NCBI GenBank assembly: GCA_948567375.1
Contig: OX419755.1
Coordinates: 31,377,001 to 31,441,000, forward strand
From: Lunularia cruciata
Taxonomy: Eukaryota; Streptophyta; Marchantiopsida; Lunulariales; Lunulariaceae
DNA: 64,000 nucleotides
Direction: 5' to 3'
The position numbers and the translations under genes are program-made. Shown here in pieces: positions 32,440 through 44,056 of the stretch. Each line of letters begins with the position of its first letter. Positions within the stretch are counted from its first letter, which is position 1. Below the pieces are notes generated by a model that did not search any database, was not told where the DNA came from, and saw nothing but the letters and a program-made list of their open reading frames with translations.

Positions 32440-34343
32440 TGTGGTACCCACATTTTTCATTTTGGACAAGTTTTGAAGAAGAAGTGCCTTGCTGAAACCA
32501 AATTGAAACCAAATAGAGAAGAAATGAGTGGAAATGTGTGTTTTGATCAAGCTCAAGGAAGTCACTTTTGTGTAAAAGGAAGAAGGTCTTGGACTAGATT
32601 AGACCCAAAGAAGTTTACTTTGTGTTAGAGGAGAAAAAAAACTTGGATCAGACGTTGAAGGAAGGCAAACCCGAAGGAGAAATGGAAGTTGTAGGTTAAG
32701 ATTATTGCGGGGGCCATATCTTAGTGAGAAAAGGTCCAAATCAAGCATGCTATATTTTTTTGGAAGCGTCTCGTTTAGGGCTTTCCATTGGCACCAAAAT
32801 CGCAAAGTTTGAACATTTGTAGAAGAAGTTACAAGCATTTGAAGTTTTTGGAGTAGATGTACTTTGGGTTACTGTCTTTGGGTCAATGTGACTTCGGACT
32901 ATGTACTTTGGACTTCGGGTCTCTAAAGACTTCACCTCAAGACTAAGATGACTGACTAAATCCAAGGAAGTCAGACCTCGGAGTGCACTGAAGGTGACTT
33001 CAGGAATCTTGCGGGAAGCATGAGAGGAAGTTAGAGTAGAGAAAGAAGATAGTTAGGATACCCATGACTTCAATTTCAGTTTTGATTGAAGATGGAACAG
33101 TTATTGAAGGAGAAGTAGCAGTAGTGAATAAACCCAAAGTGCAAGATCAAGCAGTAAGTGTCTTCGGGCTAGTAACATGAGTGATTAGGGGAAAGTGGGT
33201 TACAAATTGAAGGTGTAGATAGTGTATTCATGCTTTCAATTACAATTCTTGATGATGACACAATAGAATTAGTGAAGGAATTGATAGTAGTTAGACCCAA
33301 AGTAAGAGAGATAGGAGTGCAAGTGTCTTCGGATTTGACATTTGACACTTTAGAGAAGAGTGGGTCGGGAGATAGAGATTTAGAAGGTTTAATTATGATA
33401 GGAATTGTAGATCAAGAAAGAGAAATGTTAGAATTATTGGGGAAAGTAAGAGTTGTGAAACCCGAGGATAGAGCAATAGGAAGTACAATTACTTCGGGTT
33501 CGGGTTTGAAAGCCGAAGAAGAGGTAGACATCGGATCGGATTAGTAACCAATTAGAGATTTGAATAGGTAGATATGAAGAGATGCATTGTCATTTTGGAT
33601 CTGCAGGTTAGAAGAGTTGTTATAGAACAGTATAGTTGTTAGAACTGTCAATTGTTTCACTATTTAAGAGTGGCATTTGCAGTCAGATGTTATTCAATGC
33701 TCATAATTTCTGAGAATAGATAAAGCAAAGTGCTATGAAGTAGTGCTTGTTGCTTGAGCTTGATTCTGAGTATCAACTTTGTGATTGTGTTTGTGAGTCT
33801 GTGGAGAAATTTGAAATGCAAGTCAATGTGTTTGTTGGATGTTGGATTCCACAGCCTTGATCTTCATTCTGTGTGTTTGATCCTAAGTGAAGTGCAATTG
33901 AAGCAATGCCTTGACAGATCTGAGAGGAATTGTAGTGTTGGTAGTATTTTGCATTTGTGAGTGCAGTGTGAGGTTGATGTGAAGCAATTTTGATTGAGGA
34001 AGTTGTGCCTTCAGTGGAGGGGTGGAACACAATTATGAGGCAAAGTCATTTTGCAGTGAAGTGCCGTTTTTGGGAGAGCTTGAATCATCACAATGAAGGT
34101 TTTTTGGAAAGAATTGAAGGAGTTGTGATTAAGGAGTGTGAAATTCGTGACAAGACTGCAAATCAATGCTTGTTCCTCTCTTGTAAGTGTGGTTTCTACT
34201 TGAGAGATTAAAGAAGAACTCAAGAAGAATTACATTGTTACTTTGACTTTGTATTTGGACATTTTGGATTCGTATCTCTGTGGGAACAAACTTTACTTAC
34301 CTGATTACCTCAAAAGTGATATTTGCCAAGTTGTCACACCATT
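32435..34343. repeat. CCATT target-site duplication
   Basis: CCATT at 32435-32439 and 34339-34343 brackets the shorter family 4 unit. Confidence 0.85.
32440..34338 (+). mobile_element. Short family 4 unit (1.9 kb) nested in a longer family 4 unit
   Basis: Starts TGTGGTACCCACATTTTTC and ends CAAGTTGTCACA. Its 3' 800 bp (TATTTAAGAG near 33661, GATCTTCATTCTGTGTG near 33858) aligns with the ends of the two long units. 33230-33544 encodes the C-terminal tail of the same ORF (ends EEVDIGSD). The N-terminal and coiled-coil coding parts are absent, so it is an internally deleted or divergent relative. It inserted head-to-tail in the same orientation as its host. Confidence 0.8.
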
Positions 34344-36148
34344 TCTATTTGGGACTAAAATTGTTGAATGTGGCAGAGAGACACAAGATGGTGTCGCACT
34401 TCCATCCCAATTTGAGAAGAGATGCTAATGCGGAGGAGCAGCAGTACACCTTGCAAATAAGGAGCAGCAATGAGTACTATGCACAAATGGGGCAGAGTAT
34501 GCAGTTGAAGGTGAACACTTCAAAGTCAAAGAAGAGGAGTCAATAAGGAGAAGAAGAAGAAGTAGTGACGGCAAGACCTCAAAAGGCTAGAAAGGTGAAC
34601 CCGAGTAAAGACTTGGTGGTAATCACATCGTTGTACAAAGAGTTAGAAGGGGAGGCCGAGTGCAAGTCAAAAGACTCGGAAAAGGAGGAAGAACCTAAAT
34701 TCATGTTGCAGAGTAGTGACACAAGTAGCAAAAGTGAAGATGGAGTGGAGATGCAGTCGGTACCCGAGGAGGAAGAAGTAAAGATAGAGATGGAAGAAGA
34801 AGGTAACCCTAGAACCAAAGATGAAGCTCCAAAGCATTAAGAGAAGAGGGTGGATATTCAAAGAGGAGTCCATTCTAGATGGAAGGTGAAGTATGAAGCG
34901 AGACCAAGTAAAGTAAGAGAAGTAGAGAATGGAAGTTTGGGGAGCAAAGAATCCATTCCAATAAGGCAATTATGGTTGAGGAGACGAGTATCAAGTGAAG
35001 AAGAGGCAAAGAAGGATAAAAGTCCGCAAGTCAAGGTAAATCCAAGTAAAGGAGTAGAGTATTTGCAAGAGGTTGTGTGCCCATTGTTAGTAAAGTTGGA
35101 GCACAAGAAGGAAGAAATGTAGTCAAAGAGCCGGAGGTGAAGACCGTGTTGTAGATGTTAGCAAGATTAGAGAAAGAGAACTTGGAGTTGAAGAAGAGTG
35201 TAATCCGAGGTGAGGAGGAGAGGGAAGTACTATGAGTAGATGTAGTAGTATAGAATCATGTAATTGAAAACTTAAATAAGGAAGTGGGGAGTAGAGAGAG
35301 AATAATAGAGCAGAATGACTTAGCAAGGGAAAGACAGATAGCAAAACATGAGATTTTGAAACAACAGTTTGCTGATTCCCAATTAGAGATTATTCATGCT
35401 ATGGTGAGAGGAGCAGAGAAGGAGCAAGAGCTCAATAGGATGATGGAGAGTGTAGAGGAGAAGAAGCAACTATGGCAAAGGGAGTTGATAGTGAGATATA
35501 GAAAGGAAGAAAGACTAAGAGAGTTACTTTGTAGTCTAGAGGAGAAGGTTGTCCAAAAGGAGAAGGAGAAGGAGACAATGAAAGCCGAGTTTGAGGCAGA
35601 ACTGGCAATGTATTGAGAAGATTAGCTTGAAGATCAAGAACAAGAGAGAAAAATGAGACTTGAGCCATTAAGGGAGTACAAAAGCTGGCGTGCAAATTGA
35701 AGAAAGGAGATTGCACGAGTTGAAGTTGCTAGTGCAAGAGACAAGGAGGAGAAATGCAAAGGATAAAGACTTGAATGTCTTGTTGATTAGTCTCAAAATG
35801 TGTGTAGATATGAAGATATTAGAAGTGGAAGATAATATCACGATTAGATTAGATTTAGTGAAGCTAGAGATAGATAAACTTTGGAAGGATGTAAGAGCAA
35901 AACCCAAAGTAGATGAGATAGGAGTACATATATCTTCGGAGTTACCATTGGAGATATTAGAGAAGAGTGGGTTAGTAGATAGGGATTTAGAAAGGTTACT
36001 TGTAATGGGAATTGTAGATCAAGAAGGAGAAAAGTTAGAATTGGTAGAAGATTTAGTAGTTGTGAAACCCAAGGATAGAGTAGTGTGTGAAGTTACTTTG
36101 GGATCAGGTTTGGAATCCAAGGAAGAAGTAGACATTGGATTGGAGTAG
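34344..36148 (+). pseudogene. Family 4 ORF, acidic and coiled-coil part (unknown function)
   Basis: Continuation of the ORF from 32439. 34385-34546 encodes VSHFHPNLRRDANAEEQQY-type residues. 34565-34840 is acidic (many E, D, S, K). 35160-35616 is a long heptad-rich coiled coil with EEKKQLWQRELIVRYRKEE and KVVQKEKEKE. 35690-36148 is a helical tail ending KEEVDIGLE. Stops and frameshifts break it. It parallels 47380-49187 in the second unit. Nothing in it resembles gag zinc knuckles, RT or integrase, so the role is unknown. Confidence 0.6.
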
Positions 36149-36959
36149 TAACAATTTTGAGATATGAAGCGGTAGATATGAAGAGGTAGATATGAAGAGG
36201 TGCATTGTCATTTTGGATCTGCGGGTAGGAAAAGTTGTTGTTGAACGGTATTGTTGTTAGTAACTGTCATTTGCTTCACTATTTAAAGGTGGCATTTTCA
36301 CTTGTTTGTTGTTCAATGGTCATAATTTGAGAACAGATAAAGCTAAGTGCTATGAAGTAGTGCTTGTCGTTTGAGCTTAATTCCGAGTATCAATTTTGTG
36401 CATGTGTTTGTGAGTCTATGGAGAATTTTGAAGTGCACATTAGTGTGCTTATTGGATGTTGGATTCCATAGCCTTGATCTTCATTCTATGTGTTTGATCC
36501 TGAGTGAAGTGCAATCAGAGCAATGCCTTGACAAATTTGAGAGGAATTGTAGTGTTGGTAGTATATTGCATTTGTGAGTGTAGCGTAGTGTTGATATGAA
36601 GTAATTTTGATCAAGAAAGTTGTGCCTTCAGTAGAGGGGTAGAACACAATTTTGAGGCAAAGTCATTTTGCAGTGAAGTGCCATTTTTGGGAGGACCTAA
36701 ATCATCACAATCAAGATTATCTAGAAAGATTTCATGGAGTTGTGATTAAGTGTGACAAATTGTTGTGACAAGATTGCGAGTCAATGCTTGTTACTCTCTT
36801 CTGTTGTAGTTGCTACCTGAGAGATTAAAGATGGAATCAAGAAGGAATAAATTTTAACTTTGCTTTGTATTTGACAAATTCTGAATTGTATCTCTGCGGG
36901 AATGAACTTTACCTACTTGATTACCGCAAAAGTAATATTTGCCAGGTTGTTACAAGTGC

Positions 36960-37870
36960 ACTCTACTGCACTCTATTGCACTCTATTGCACTTTGGAAGA
37001 AGTAACAACTATGGATGAGGTCTCCCTACCAAATCTAGATGTCACCACTCTCTCCTCCAGCATGTTGAGCTCAATATGCTTCAGCCAAACCAAAGACCAT
37101 TGCCAAAGTAGGCAAAGTAGGCTGTAACAATGTAACATCATGGACTCTACGTCACAACTCCTTGTCCAATATCCCATAAAAAATTTGGACTGCTTGATCA
37201 TCAATAACTCAATGAGTAAAACTAATCAGCCATCTTATGCAAGTGTATGCCTCACGTAGGTAGGCTCTCTCCAATGCATTAGAACTAATTCAAGCTCCTC
37301 AACTTGTTAGTCCACACTCCTTGGTAGTTGTGCCTCAATCATTGGGAGAACTCTACCATGGAGTTAAACCTTGGTACTACACCATCTCTTGTAGTGGTAT
37401 CTCCACTTGTAGTAGCAATATCTCTTGTGGATCCACCAATGCTACTAGAGCTAGAACTCATAGGTATTACCGCTCTACATCTAGAAACTAATCCTAAAGT
37501 GATATAGATATAATTTGGAGACCAATGTTGTCTCCATAGCTCAATCTCTTGAACTCATGGTAGTCATCCATTGGTGGACCCTCCAGGTGCTAAAAAAACC
37601 CCTTCCATGCCATGAAGAATGTGAACAAAGTCAAGTTCCGCATCTATTGCAAATCACACTAACTATCAAACTTCTTGATGAAGTCATCCAACTCAATGGT
37701 ACCTACTATACCAGAGTAACGCTTGTGGCCTTTGGTGGCCCCATAAATCTCATCCATATTACACAACAACGGTGCGGACACACCAAGTGCACTCTCTACT
37801 AGATCAGCTCCTATGTCAAACTCTAACTTAGATTCAATCTACTCCCTCATTGGGACTTGAGATATAGGAT
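36960..37870 (-). pseudogene. Copy D gag N-terminal remnant
   Basis: - strand. 37204-36983 encodes pieces such as HIELNMLEERVVTSRFGRE, matching copy C RIELNMVEEREVTSGFGRE near 15780-15835. 37800-37515 aligns with the capsid region of copy C (15024-15287). Frame breaks are frequent. The short (ACTCTATTGC)n run at 36960-36990 is in this gag and adjoins the family 4 insertion. Confidence 0.78.
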
Positions 37871-38823
37871 GATACAAGTGCCACCCTAGGTAAACCTATT
37901 GGGTATTGCAATGTTATCTCTCCAAAATCCCCAAAGAACTCCATTATGACAAAGTAACCATAAACTACAAACCACAACCGTAATCACCGCAAGTACTCCA
38001 CCAAGAATCACCAAGTGCCAACATCATCAACCAAACGTCACCCACTAATGTAGCTCTAACTACAACAACTAGATTAAGGGAAAGGGCAACACCATCACAA
38101 GATGCATTCTCATGATCTGCAGGTCATCACTTCTTGCCTCACCAAAGAGAAATACAAGTAGTGTGATTGATCATCAATCAACCTCACTACCAAGAGCACA
38201 CCAAAGCACCAATGCTCTAAAGTCAAGGCATCTCACACAAACATGGTGCACAAACAAGAAGTAGAGATTAGAGGGAGTCCAATCACAAGAAGGCTAAAAA
38301 AAAACTCTTCATCTCATAAACACCAAACTGACTCTACAACCATTTGGCATTTGACGTAATAGGAGTACCCATCTACTTCCTAAACTATGAGGATTATCAA
38401 GAATGAGATCAAACTTCTTCTGGCCAAAATTTAACATAAACCCTCCATGAAATAGGACATAAAATCTGATATGAATCCCTAGAGTTGGTTGATTGCCAAA
38501 TCCTCCGCTCAATCTCCACTTGAGCCAAATTGGAAAGATGAGGATCTTCAAATCTCTAATTTGTGAGAATGGGTTCCCAACTCCAATTCCAATTTTTGCC
38601 CTTTGAGCTCAATTTGATACAAATTGGTCATGTTTTCACCTCATGAGCTCAAAAAAAACATTACCACTTGAACTCAAATTTCTTTGGCTCCAAATTTGGC
38701 CAGCACTTCTACACACAATCACTCTTAGGGAAACCAGAACTATGATCCACCGAGCTTGGAAATACCACCAAAAATAAAAAAAATAAAAAATCCTACACTC
38801 GATTTCTCCCTCACTCTCATTTG
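37871..38823 (-). other. Copy D leader region
   Basis: About 950 bp corresponding to the copy C leader. The block at 38690-38810 matches (CCAAGCTCGGTGGATCA on the - strand). It lacks the 266-bp duplication and the tRNA-like stretch. Poly-A-rich AAAAATAAAAAAAATAAAAA at about 38768-38788. No gene. Confidence 0.6.
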
Positions 38824-39270
38824 TAATCAGTTTGTTCACAACTCAAATCACACTCAATCAGATCAGTATTTGATCTATCACTCAACAATCTGCTAATAAT
38901 TGGGTATTGATACAATCAAGCCACACCCACTCTAGCTAAGAGACTCCAAGTGACACTTACTGGCTTTTTATCCACTCTAACTAGGAACTCAAAGGCTCAA
39001 CATTAGAGAAGTGAGCTCTCTAGAGCTACACTTCTAGGGTATACCTCCTGGTCTTGAACTAGGTCTCCAAACCTAATAGTCCCGCTAATGGCATAGCCAA
39101 CGGTGCAAACAATGCAAGTGACAATGGGCCCTATTATATAGTTAGTACCCCAAACAAGAAATCTAACCATCAACTAGTAGTCTATGAGTAATTGCCAAAA
39201 TAGCTTTGACTAGCAACACTACTACTCCAACATCCAAGCAATCTAGGTGCAACACTACAAATGGCATGAG
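38824..39270 (-). repeat. Copy D repeat A1 (447 bp)
   Basis: On the - strand it starts CTCATGCCATTTGTAG at 39270 and ends CTGATTA at 38824. As in copy C, the B repeat does not precede A1; the flank is the ATATT duplication. Confidence 0.85.
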
Positions 39271-39275
39271 ATATT

Positions 39276-39678
39276 GCAAACCATTTGAGCTAATGACTAG
39301 TGGAGAGATGTATCTCCATGGACTTCATTAGCACTCTTCTCACAATGAACTTTGCTCCTATCAACACATGGAGGTGCATCATAATACAATGTGACCAACT
39401 TTAAGATTCATAGGTACTTGAAAGGAGATTGATCAACACTTGAAGACAAGTATACCATACAAGCACAAGTAGCATCTAGCACCTCCATAGTCCTACATCT
39501 CTCCCTCAAAGCATCATTGTCTTGGTTGCTCCTTGAACTTAGGCCAAGTAGGGGAGTATATATGTGCAATCCAAGCATTAGTTCCTTCCTTGCCAACACT
39601 TTTTTCTTTAGATACATTATATGCTTATTAATGCTCCATCCATCAGCCAAGGAAGAGCTCCCTTCTTTTCTCCATGAT
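39276..39678. other. Right flank of copy D; no assigned gene
   Basis: About 400 bp originally continuous with 10627-12648. The - strand is open from 39767 to 39408 (119 codons) with SSSLADGWSINKHIM and an IYTPLLGLSS stretch. It has no motif I recognise and partly runs into the neighbouring LTR, so I do not call it a gene. Confidence 0.4.
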
Positions 39679-40042
39679 TGTAAAAGACCATGACAGAGGA
39701 GAGAAATAGGAGAATGGAAGTTCACATTGGGACACTTGAATGAAAGAAAACTCCGAATGCTTAGCATGAGCTTTGGCTTTGGTATTTATAGGTAGCATAC
39801 AAGGCCCTTGAGAAGCTTCTCAAGAAGCTTCCTTGAGCTGCTTTCTTAGAGTGCAAGCCAAGTTAACTAGGAAGCTTCTCAAGAAGCTTCCTTCTAGAAG
39901 CTGCCTACTTGGCATGCAAGCTAAGCTAGCCGGGAAGCTTCCCAAGAAGCTTTCTAAATAACTAGAATATTCTAGGCTAATTTGTCTTATTTGCTACTTT
40001 GTTAACTCTACTAACTTTGTCGCTAAACTCCATATTGTTATA
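39679..40042 (-). repeat. 3' LTR of - strand family 2 copy (about 364 bp)
   Basis: On the - strand it starts TATAACAATATGG and ends GGTCTTTTACA. It is shorter than the 412-430 bp sisters. The purine tract GGGGTGGGGGAATA (- strand) lies at 40043-40056. Confidence 0.85.
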
Positions 40043-40590
40043 TATTCCCCCACCCCTAGTTGGTGACGTCTCCGTTGCTAGTGAAACTTCAAACTCTTGG
40101 ATGGCCGTCTGTGCATTTTGGAGATGAGAAAGAGGTTCCCATATGGCATCATGAAGGGGATACCTTTTCCAAAGGACCTTGTACTCTGTATGTTGTTGAC
40201 AGCCTTGTTGAATTTGGCAATGTGCAAGGATACGATCAACTTTGTACTCCTCATGATCATTGATAGGAACAGGAGGAGGGGGAGGTTGGACTTGAGAGGA
40301 AAAGGAAGAGAGGTTAGGAACAAAGGGTTTCAACTTGGAAACATGAAAGATAGGATAGATACGCATGTGATAAGGCAAGGCAAGTCGATAAGCAACAAGA
40401 GAGACAATTTTGGTGACATCAAAGTGTCCTATCCAATTAGTTTACAAACTTGGGTATCAAGTGGGAGAGGGAGGTTACTAGAGGATAACATGACTTTATC
40501 ACCCACTTCAAAGGTGAGATCACAACAATGGTGGTCCGCATATTGTTTTTGACAATTCTGAGTAGCAAGGTGAGATTTGGCTTATTGGAG
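39977..40590 (-). pseudogene. Family 2 integrase C-terminus with chromodomain (best-preserved tail)
   Basis: Open for 133 codons on the - strand from 40378 to 39977, running into the LTR. It has a short proline run, then a chromodomain: EEYKVDRILAHCQI, TEYKVLWKRYPLHDAIWEP, HLQNAQTAIQEFE. The aromatic and acidic residues typical of Ty3 integrase chromodomains (Y, W, W-E-P) are present. Upstream at 40590-40390 the frame is the integrase tail (GPY-like region) with breaks. In chromoviruses such domains bind methylated or other histone tails. The rest of integrase is missing. Confidence 0.85.
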
Positions 40591-40599
40591 AGATTGGCA

Positions 40600-42385
40600 A
40601 AGGAGTTTGGAGACAAGGGAATTGAAGTATTGAGAGAGAAGTTTGCAAAGGATTTTTGAGAGAAGTGGCAGAAATATTCGTGAGAGGAAAGGCTTAGGGT
40701 TTTTGAAAAGTGAGGAAGGTTGGACAGGAAGTTTTTGGGACATGACAGGGGAGGTTTCAGGAGAAGAGTGGGCAGGAGTTCTTGACAAGGAGAATAATCG
40801 AAAGTGAGGAAGGGCTGAGGGTTTTCAGAAAATTCCAGAGGATTTCGAGAGAGAAGTTTGCATAGGATTTTCGAGAGAAGTTGCAGAAATTTTTGTGAGA
40901 AGAAAGGAGTAGGATTTTTGAGAGATGAAGGCTGACAATTTCAGGAGATTTCAGAGGGTTTTTGAGAGAAGTTTCCTGAGGATTTTTGGGAGAGACAAGG
41001 AGTTTCAAGAAATTTAAGAGGATTTTTGAGAGAGAAGTTTCTAGAGAATTTTTGAGAGAGACAAGGATTTTTGGAAAATGAGCAGAGGATTTTTGAGAGG
41101 GAATTTGGCAAGATTGGGCAGGATTTGAGTTCTTCACAGTGAGAATTGTCAAAAGTGAGGAAGGGCTGAGGGTTTCAAGAAAATGCCAGAAGATTTCGAG
41201 AGAGAAGTGGCAGAAATTTTTGTGAGAAGAAAGGCTGAGGGTTTCTTTTGGAAAGTGAGGAAGGTTGGACAGGAAGTTTTGGGACATGACAGGGGAGGTT
41301 TCCAGGAGAAGAGTGGGCAGGAGTTCTTGACAAAGAGAATAATTGAAAGTGAGGAAGGGCTGAGGGTTTTCAGAAAATTCTAGAGGATTTTGAGAGAGAA
41401 GTTTGCAGAGGATTTTTGAGAGAAGTGGCAGAAATTTTCGTGAGAAGAAAGGAGTAGGATTTCGAGAAGATGAGGGCTGGACAGTAGAGGTTTCAGAGAG
41501 TGAAGTTGACAAGGTTGGGCATGACAGTTTCAGGGAATGAGGAGAGGAGTTTCAAGAGAGAAAGTTGCATGAAAAAGTTGCAGGAATTTTTGAGAAAAAG
41601 GAGACAGAGAGTTTCAAGTTTTGGCAGAGGACAGAAGGTGTGCAGGAAGGAAGTGAATCGAAAGGACTTGGAATGGTCGTGTAGGAGGAGTCAAGAAGGC
41701 TCTTTAGGAACGGAGTGAAGGAAGAATGAGAAGAGATTTTTGGGATTTTGACAGAGAGCAGTAAGGATTGATGAGAGAAGAAGGACAGAAAGGAAAGGAT
41801 CAAGAGAGTGAAAACATGGAAAAGAGAGGTTGAAGGGAGATAGGTGACTATGGATTTGAGGAATCCAAAATACATAAAGGAAAAACGGAATTGGAATGAC
41901 AAGGGGATAAAAAAAAGGTTTAGAGAGTAGGGAGTGAAGGATCGTGGAGAGAGGAAGGAGTGAAGTATCATGGAGTTAGAAAAAAGAAGGAGGAGAATTA
42001 TAGAAAATACAGAAAGAAGTGAAAGATTGTGGAGGCAAGAAAAGGCAAAGAATCAAGAGAAGGCAGGGGTTTTTTGAGAAATTGCAGGAAGAGAGAACAT
42101 GATTTTGTTTTGAGAATCGAAAGGAGGTAATTGGCAAAAAAGAAAGACAGGACCAGAAATCAAAAGAAGGATAGGGAAATGAAAGGAAGGAGATGAAGGA
42201 GAGATAGGAGTGATCGAAAGGGCTTTCAAGGAAGAAATAAGATTTGAGGTTGGCAGAAGGCAGAAGAGAATAGATTTTGAGTTCTCAAAGAAGCAGTAAG
42301 TTTGAAATTTGAAGGGAGAAGTAGGATTCACGTGAAGATAAGTTGGCTGACGATTGATAGAACAGTGTCCTCCATTGAAATTGAT
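40600..42385. repeat. 1.8-kb purine-rich degenerate tandem repeat region replacing part of pol
   Basis: The + strand is strongly G/A-biased. It contains many imperfect repeats built on GAGGATTTTTGAGAGAGAAG, GTGAGAAGAAAGG and GAAGGGCTGAGGGTTTTC. Blocks at about 40660-40860 recur at 41200-41410. The - strand is open at 41512-40757 (251 codons), but composition is low-complexity (S, L, P, K), so it is not called a gene. Flanks are the end of integrase (40590) and mid-RT (42390, just after FIPKKD). Confidence 0.75.
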
Positions 42386-42389
42386 ATCA

Positions 42390-44056
42390 AACATCCTTCT
42401 TTGGAATGAATAGTATTGGTGCTCTCCAAGGAGAAGTACTATGTTGTATGAAGTCCTTCTGTAACAACTTTGTAAGTTTTTTTCGCAACTCCTCCAACTC
42501 CTTTGGTGAGAGCGTATAGATTGGTATACTCATGGGAGTACTCCTTGGCAATAACTCAATCTTGAAGTGCATTCCACCATTGGAGGGTAATCTCTTTGGC
42601 AGATCATCCGGAAACACATCCACAAACTCTTGAACTCTCTGATCAACCTTTGCTTGATGGAGCTCTCGGCTCTCCTCAGATTGTCCTTGTGCAATTGGCT
42701 TGATCTACACTGCAAAAATAGACTTATCTTCCTCCAAAGCTTGCTCTATGGCTGCTTCACTAACAAACTTCCCATCTAGGGACTCACCTCTCTTCAAAGC
42801 TTGCTCCATGGTTGCCTTCCTGGCAAACTTCCCATCTTGGGGCTCCTATCCCTTCAAAGCATGCTCTATGGCTACCTTCTCAACCAACTTCCTATCTTGG
42901 GAGTGACTATTCTTAGGTGTCTTATTTAGAGGTGCCAGACAACCTAATCGGGAATTTCTACCTTGGTGTTGTACTTGAATTTTTTATCGGTTCCAATCAA
43001 ATTGAACCTTATGATGTTCAAGCCAAGGTAGTCCTAGAATGATATCATAGTGTAGAGGTGCCACTACAAACCTCATACACTCCAAATACTCCTTCCCAAT
43101 CTTAAAAGTAATAGGATGTGAGGTATGGAATGCAGAACCCTTTCTACCATCCGCCATCATCAATCTACTTCCAATCATTGGCTTGATAGGAATATCTATT
43201 TTTTTGCTACTTGCATAGACATGCAATTCTCTAAACTTCCAAAATCAACCAAAATCGTACAACTCTGATTAGATATTGTACCTTGCAAGTGAAGCAAAAT
43301 TGCATTGATTGAGCCTTCAATCCCATTGGAGCTAAGTGAGCTCCCAATAGGCAGCTCAAAATCTCCTATTGGGATTCCTCATTTCCTTGATCATTCTGTT
43401 CCACAAACTCCATCTAGGCAACTTGTCAAGGTTGTCCATTCTTGAGAAGACATTAAACAATGCAATGTCCAACTTGGTGATAATAAAAACAACCTCCATT
43501 TTGTCACAATCTTTCTTTATCTGCTGTACCCAGTGGTCTCCATTGGATAACATCAATCTCCATTGGTACTGGTTCCTCCACTTGTGCGTAATGTACTGGT
43601 AGGCTTTGTGTAAATTGGGGTCAAGACCAAGTTGTCTCAACCAAGGAATCAAAGCGCTTAGCCAATTGCATGGCTTCTTCCATATTTTGTGGTTCTTGTA
43701 TGGTCACCTCCAATTGGGTTCATGCTTTCAATCCCCGCACAAATCAATCCAAAAGTTCACTTTCTTGTATATCTAGAATTTGCATGATGATATTCTAAAA
43801 TTGTGTGATGTAGCTCCTTATAGAGCCAATCTGCTTCAACTCTGCCAGTTTATCTCATGCAGCTTGAGTGGCATTTATAGTTTGAAATTGACAAAGTATT
43901 GTATCCTTGAAATTTGCCCATGTCAAAATTGGTGCAACAATCTATTGTTTAGCTTGCTCTACTTGGAATTGCCACCAAAGTTTTGCCACACCATCCAATT
44001 GGCTAGAAGCCAAGAGAATCTGTTTTTGTTCATCTTAAAGGTTGGTGGCTTCAAAG
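42390..44056 (-). pseudogene. Family 2 gag-protease-RT start, - strand copy
   Basis: - strand. Gag C-terminal part lies at about 44056-43600 and a nucleocapsid-linker at 43652-43356. Protease is at 43226-42984 (SSKKIDIPIKPMIGSRLMMAD, then YDIILGLPWLEHHKVQFDW). Three 20-residue repeats fall at 42905-42715. The RT N-terminus at 42623-42387 (FPDDLPKRLPSNGGMHFKIE, LSPKELEELRKKLTKLL, FIPKKD) breaks off there. Frames are interrupted, but residue conservation with 50336-51329 is high. Confidence 0.83.

Larger units (their letters stand above)
31299..36954 (+). mobile_element. Family 4 unit (3.76 kb without its passenger): LTR-like, carries an ORF
   Basis: Starts TGTGGTACCCACATTTTTTG and ends CAGGTTGTTACA, flanked by a perfect 5-bp duplication. 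No direct or inverted terminal repeats and no RT are visible. A long broken ORF occupies most of it. A conserved CACTATTTAAAGGTGGCA (TATA-like, about 36278) lies roughly 670 bp from the 3' end. It aligns end to end with 46195-49979. Best explained as a solo LTR of an element with a very long LTR whose U3 carries the ORF, or as a non-autonomous LTR-like element. Interrupted by 32440-34338. Confidence 0.75.
31294..36959. repeat. AGTGC target-site duplication
   Basis: AGTGC at 31294-31298 and 36955-36959 flanks the family 4 unit exactly at its TG and CA ends. The right flank continues as a short ACTCTATTGC repeat in copy D gag. Confidence 0.88.
12654..39270 (-). mobile_element. Copy D: Ty3-type element with DNMT and PHD domains, split-direct-repeat ends, heavily nested
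   Basis: A - strand element whose own sequence is about 10 kb once insertions are removed: copy C, two solo LTRs and a 3.8-kb ORF unit with its passenger. On the - strand the order is A1 (39270-38824), leader, gag, protease, DNA methyltransferase, RT, RNase H, integrase, PHD finger, B1 (23472-23369), A2 (23368-23003 then 12846-12764) and B2 (12758-12654). Every segment aligns with copy C in the same order. It is more decayed than C, and it was the target of C, so it is the older insertion. Confidence 0.88.
12649..39275. repeat. ATATT target-site duplication flanking copy D
   Basis: ATATT at 12649-12653 and again at 39271-39275 sits just outside the two ends of the - strand element. This fixes its termini at 12654 and 39270. 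Confidence 0.75.
39679..44056 (-). mobile_element. Family 2 chromovirus, - strand copy, rearranged
   Basis: - strand order: gag (44056-43300), protease (43230-42960), the 60-bp repeats (42905-42715), RT start (42623-42390), then a purine-rich insert in place of mid-RT to integrase, then the pol C-terminus with chromodomain (40590-39980) and 3' LTR (40042-39679). The right end stops inside gag and abuts a + strand family 2 piece. No target duplication can be assigned. Confidence 0.82.

Noticed and set aside
32440-34338. Simple solo LTR of about 1.9 kb unrelated to family 4
   Set aside because: Its ends, 3' 800 bp and the ORF tail match the two 3.8-kb units.
36960-36995. CRISPR-like or satellite array from the ACTCTATTGC repeats
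   Set aside because: Only about three 11-bp units without spacers; a minor microsatellite in decayed gag.
40757-41512. 251-codon - strand open frame, Ser/Leu/Pro-rich
   Set aside because: It lies in the purine-rich degenerate tandem repeat; its openness follows from composition and it has no family motif.
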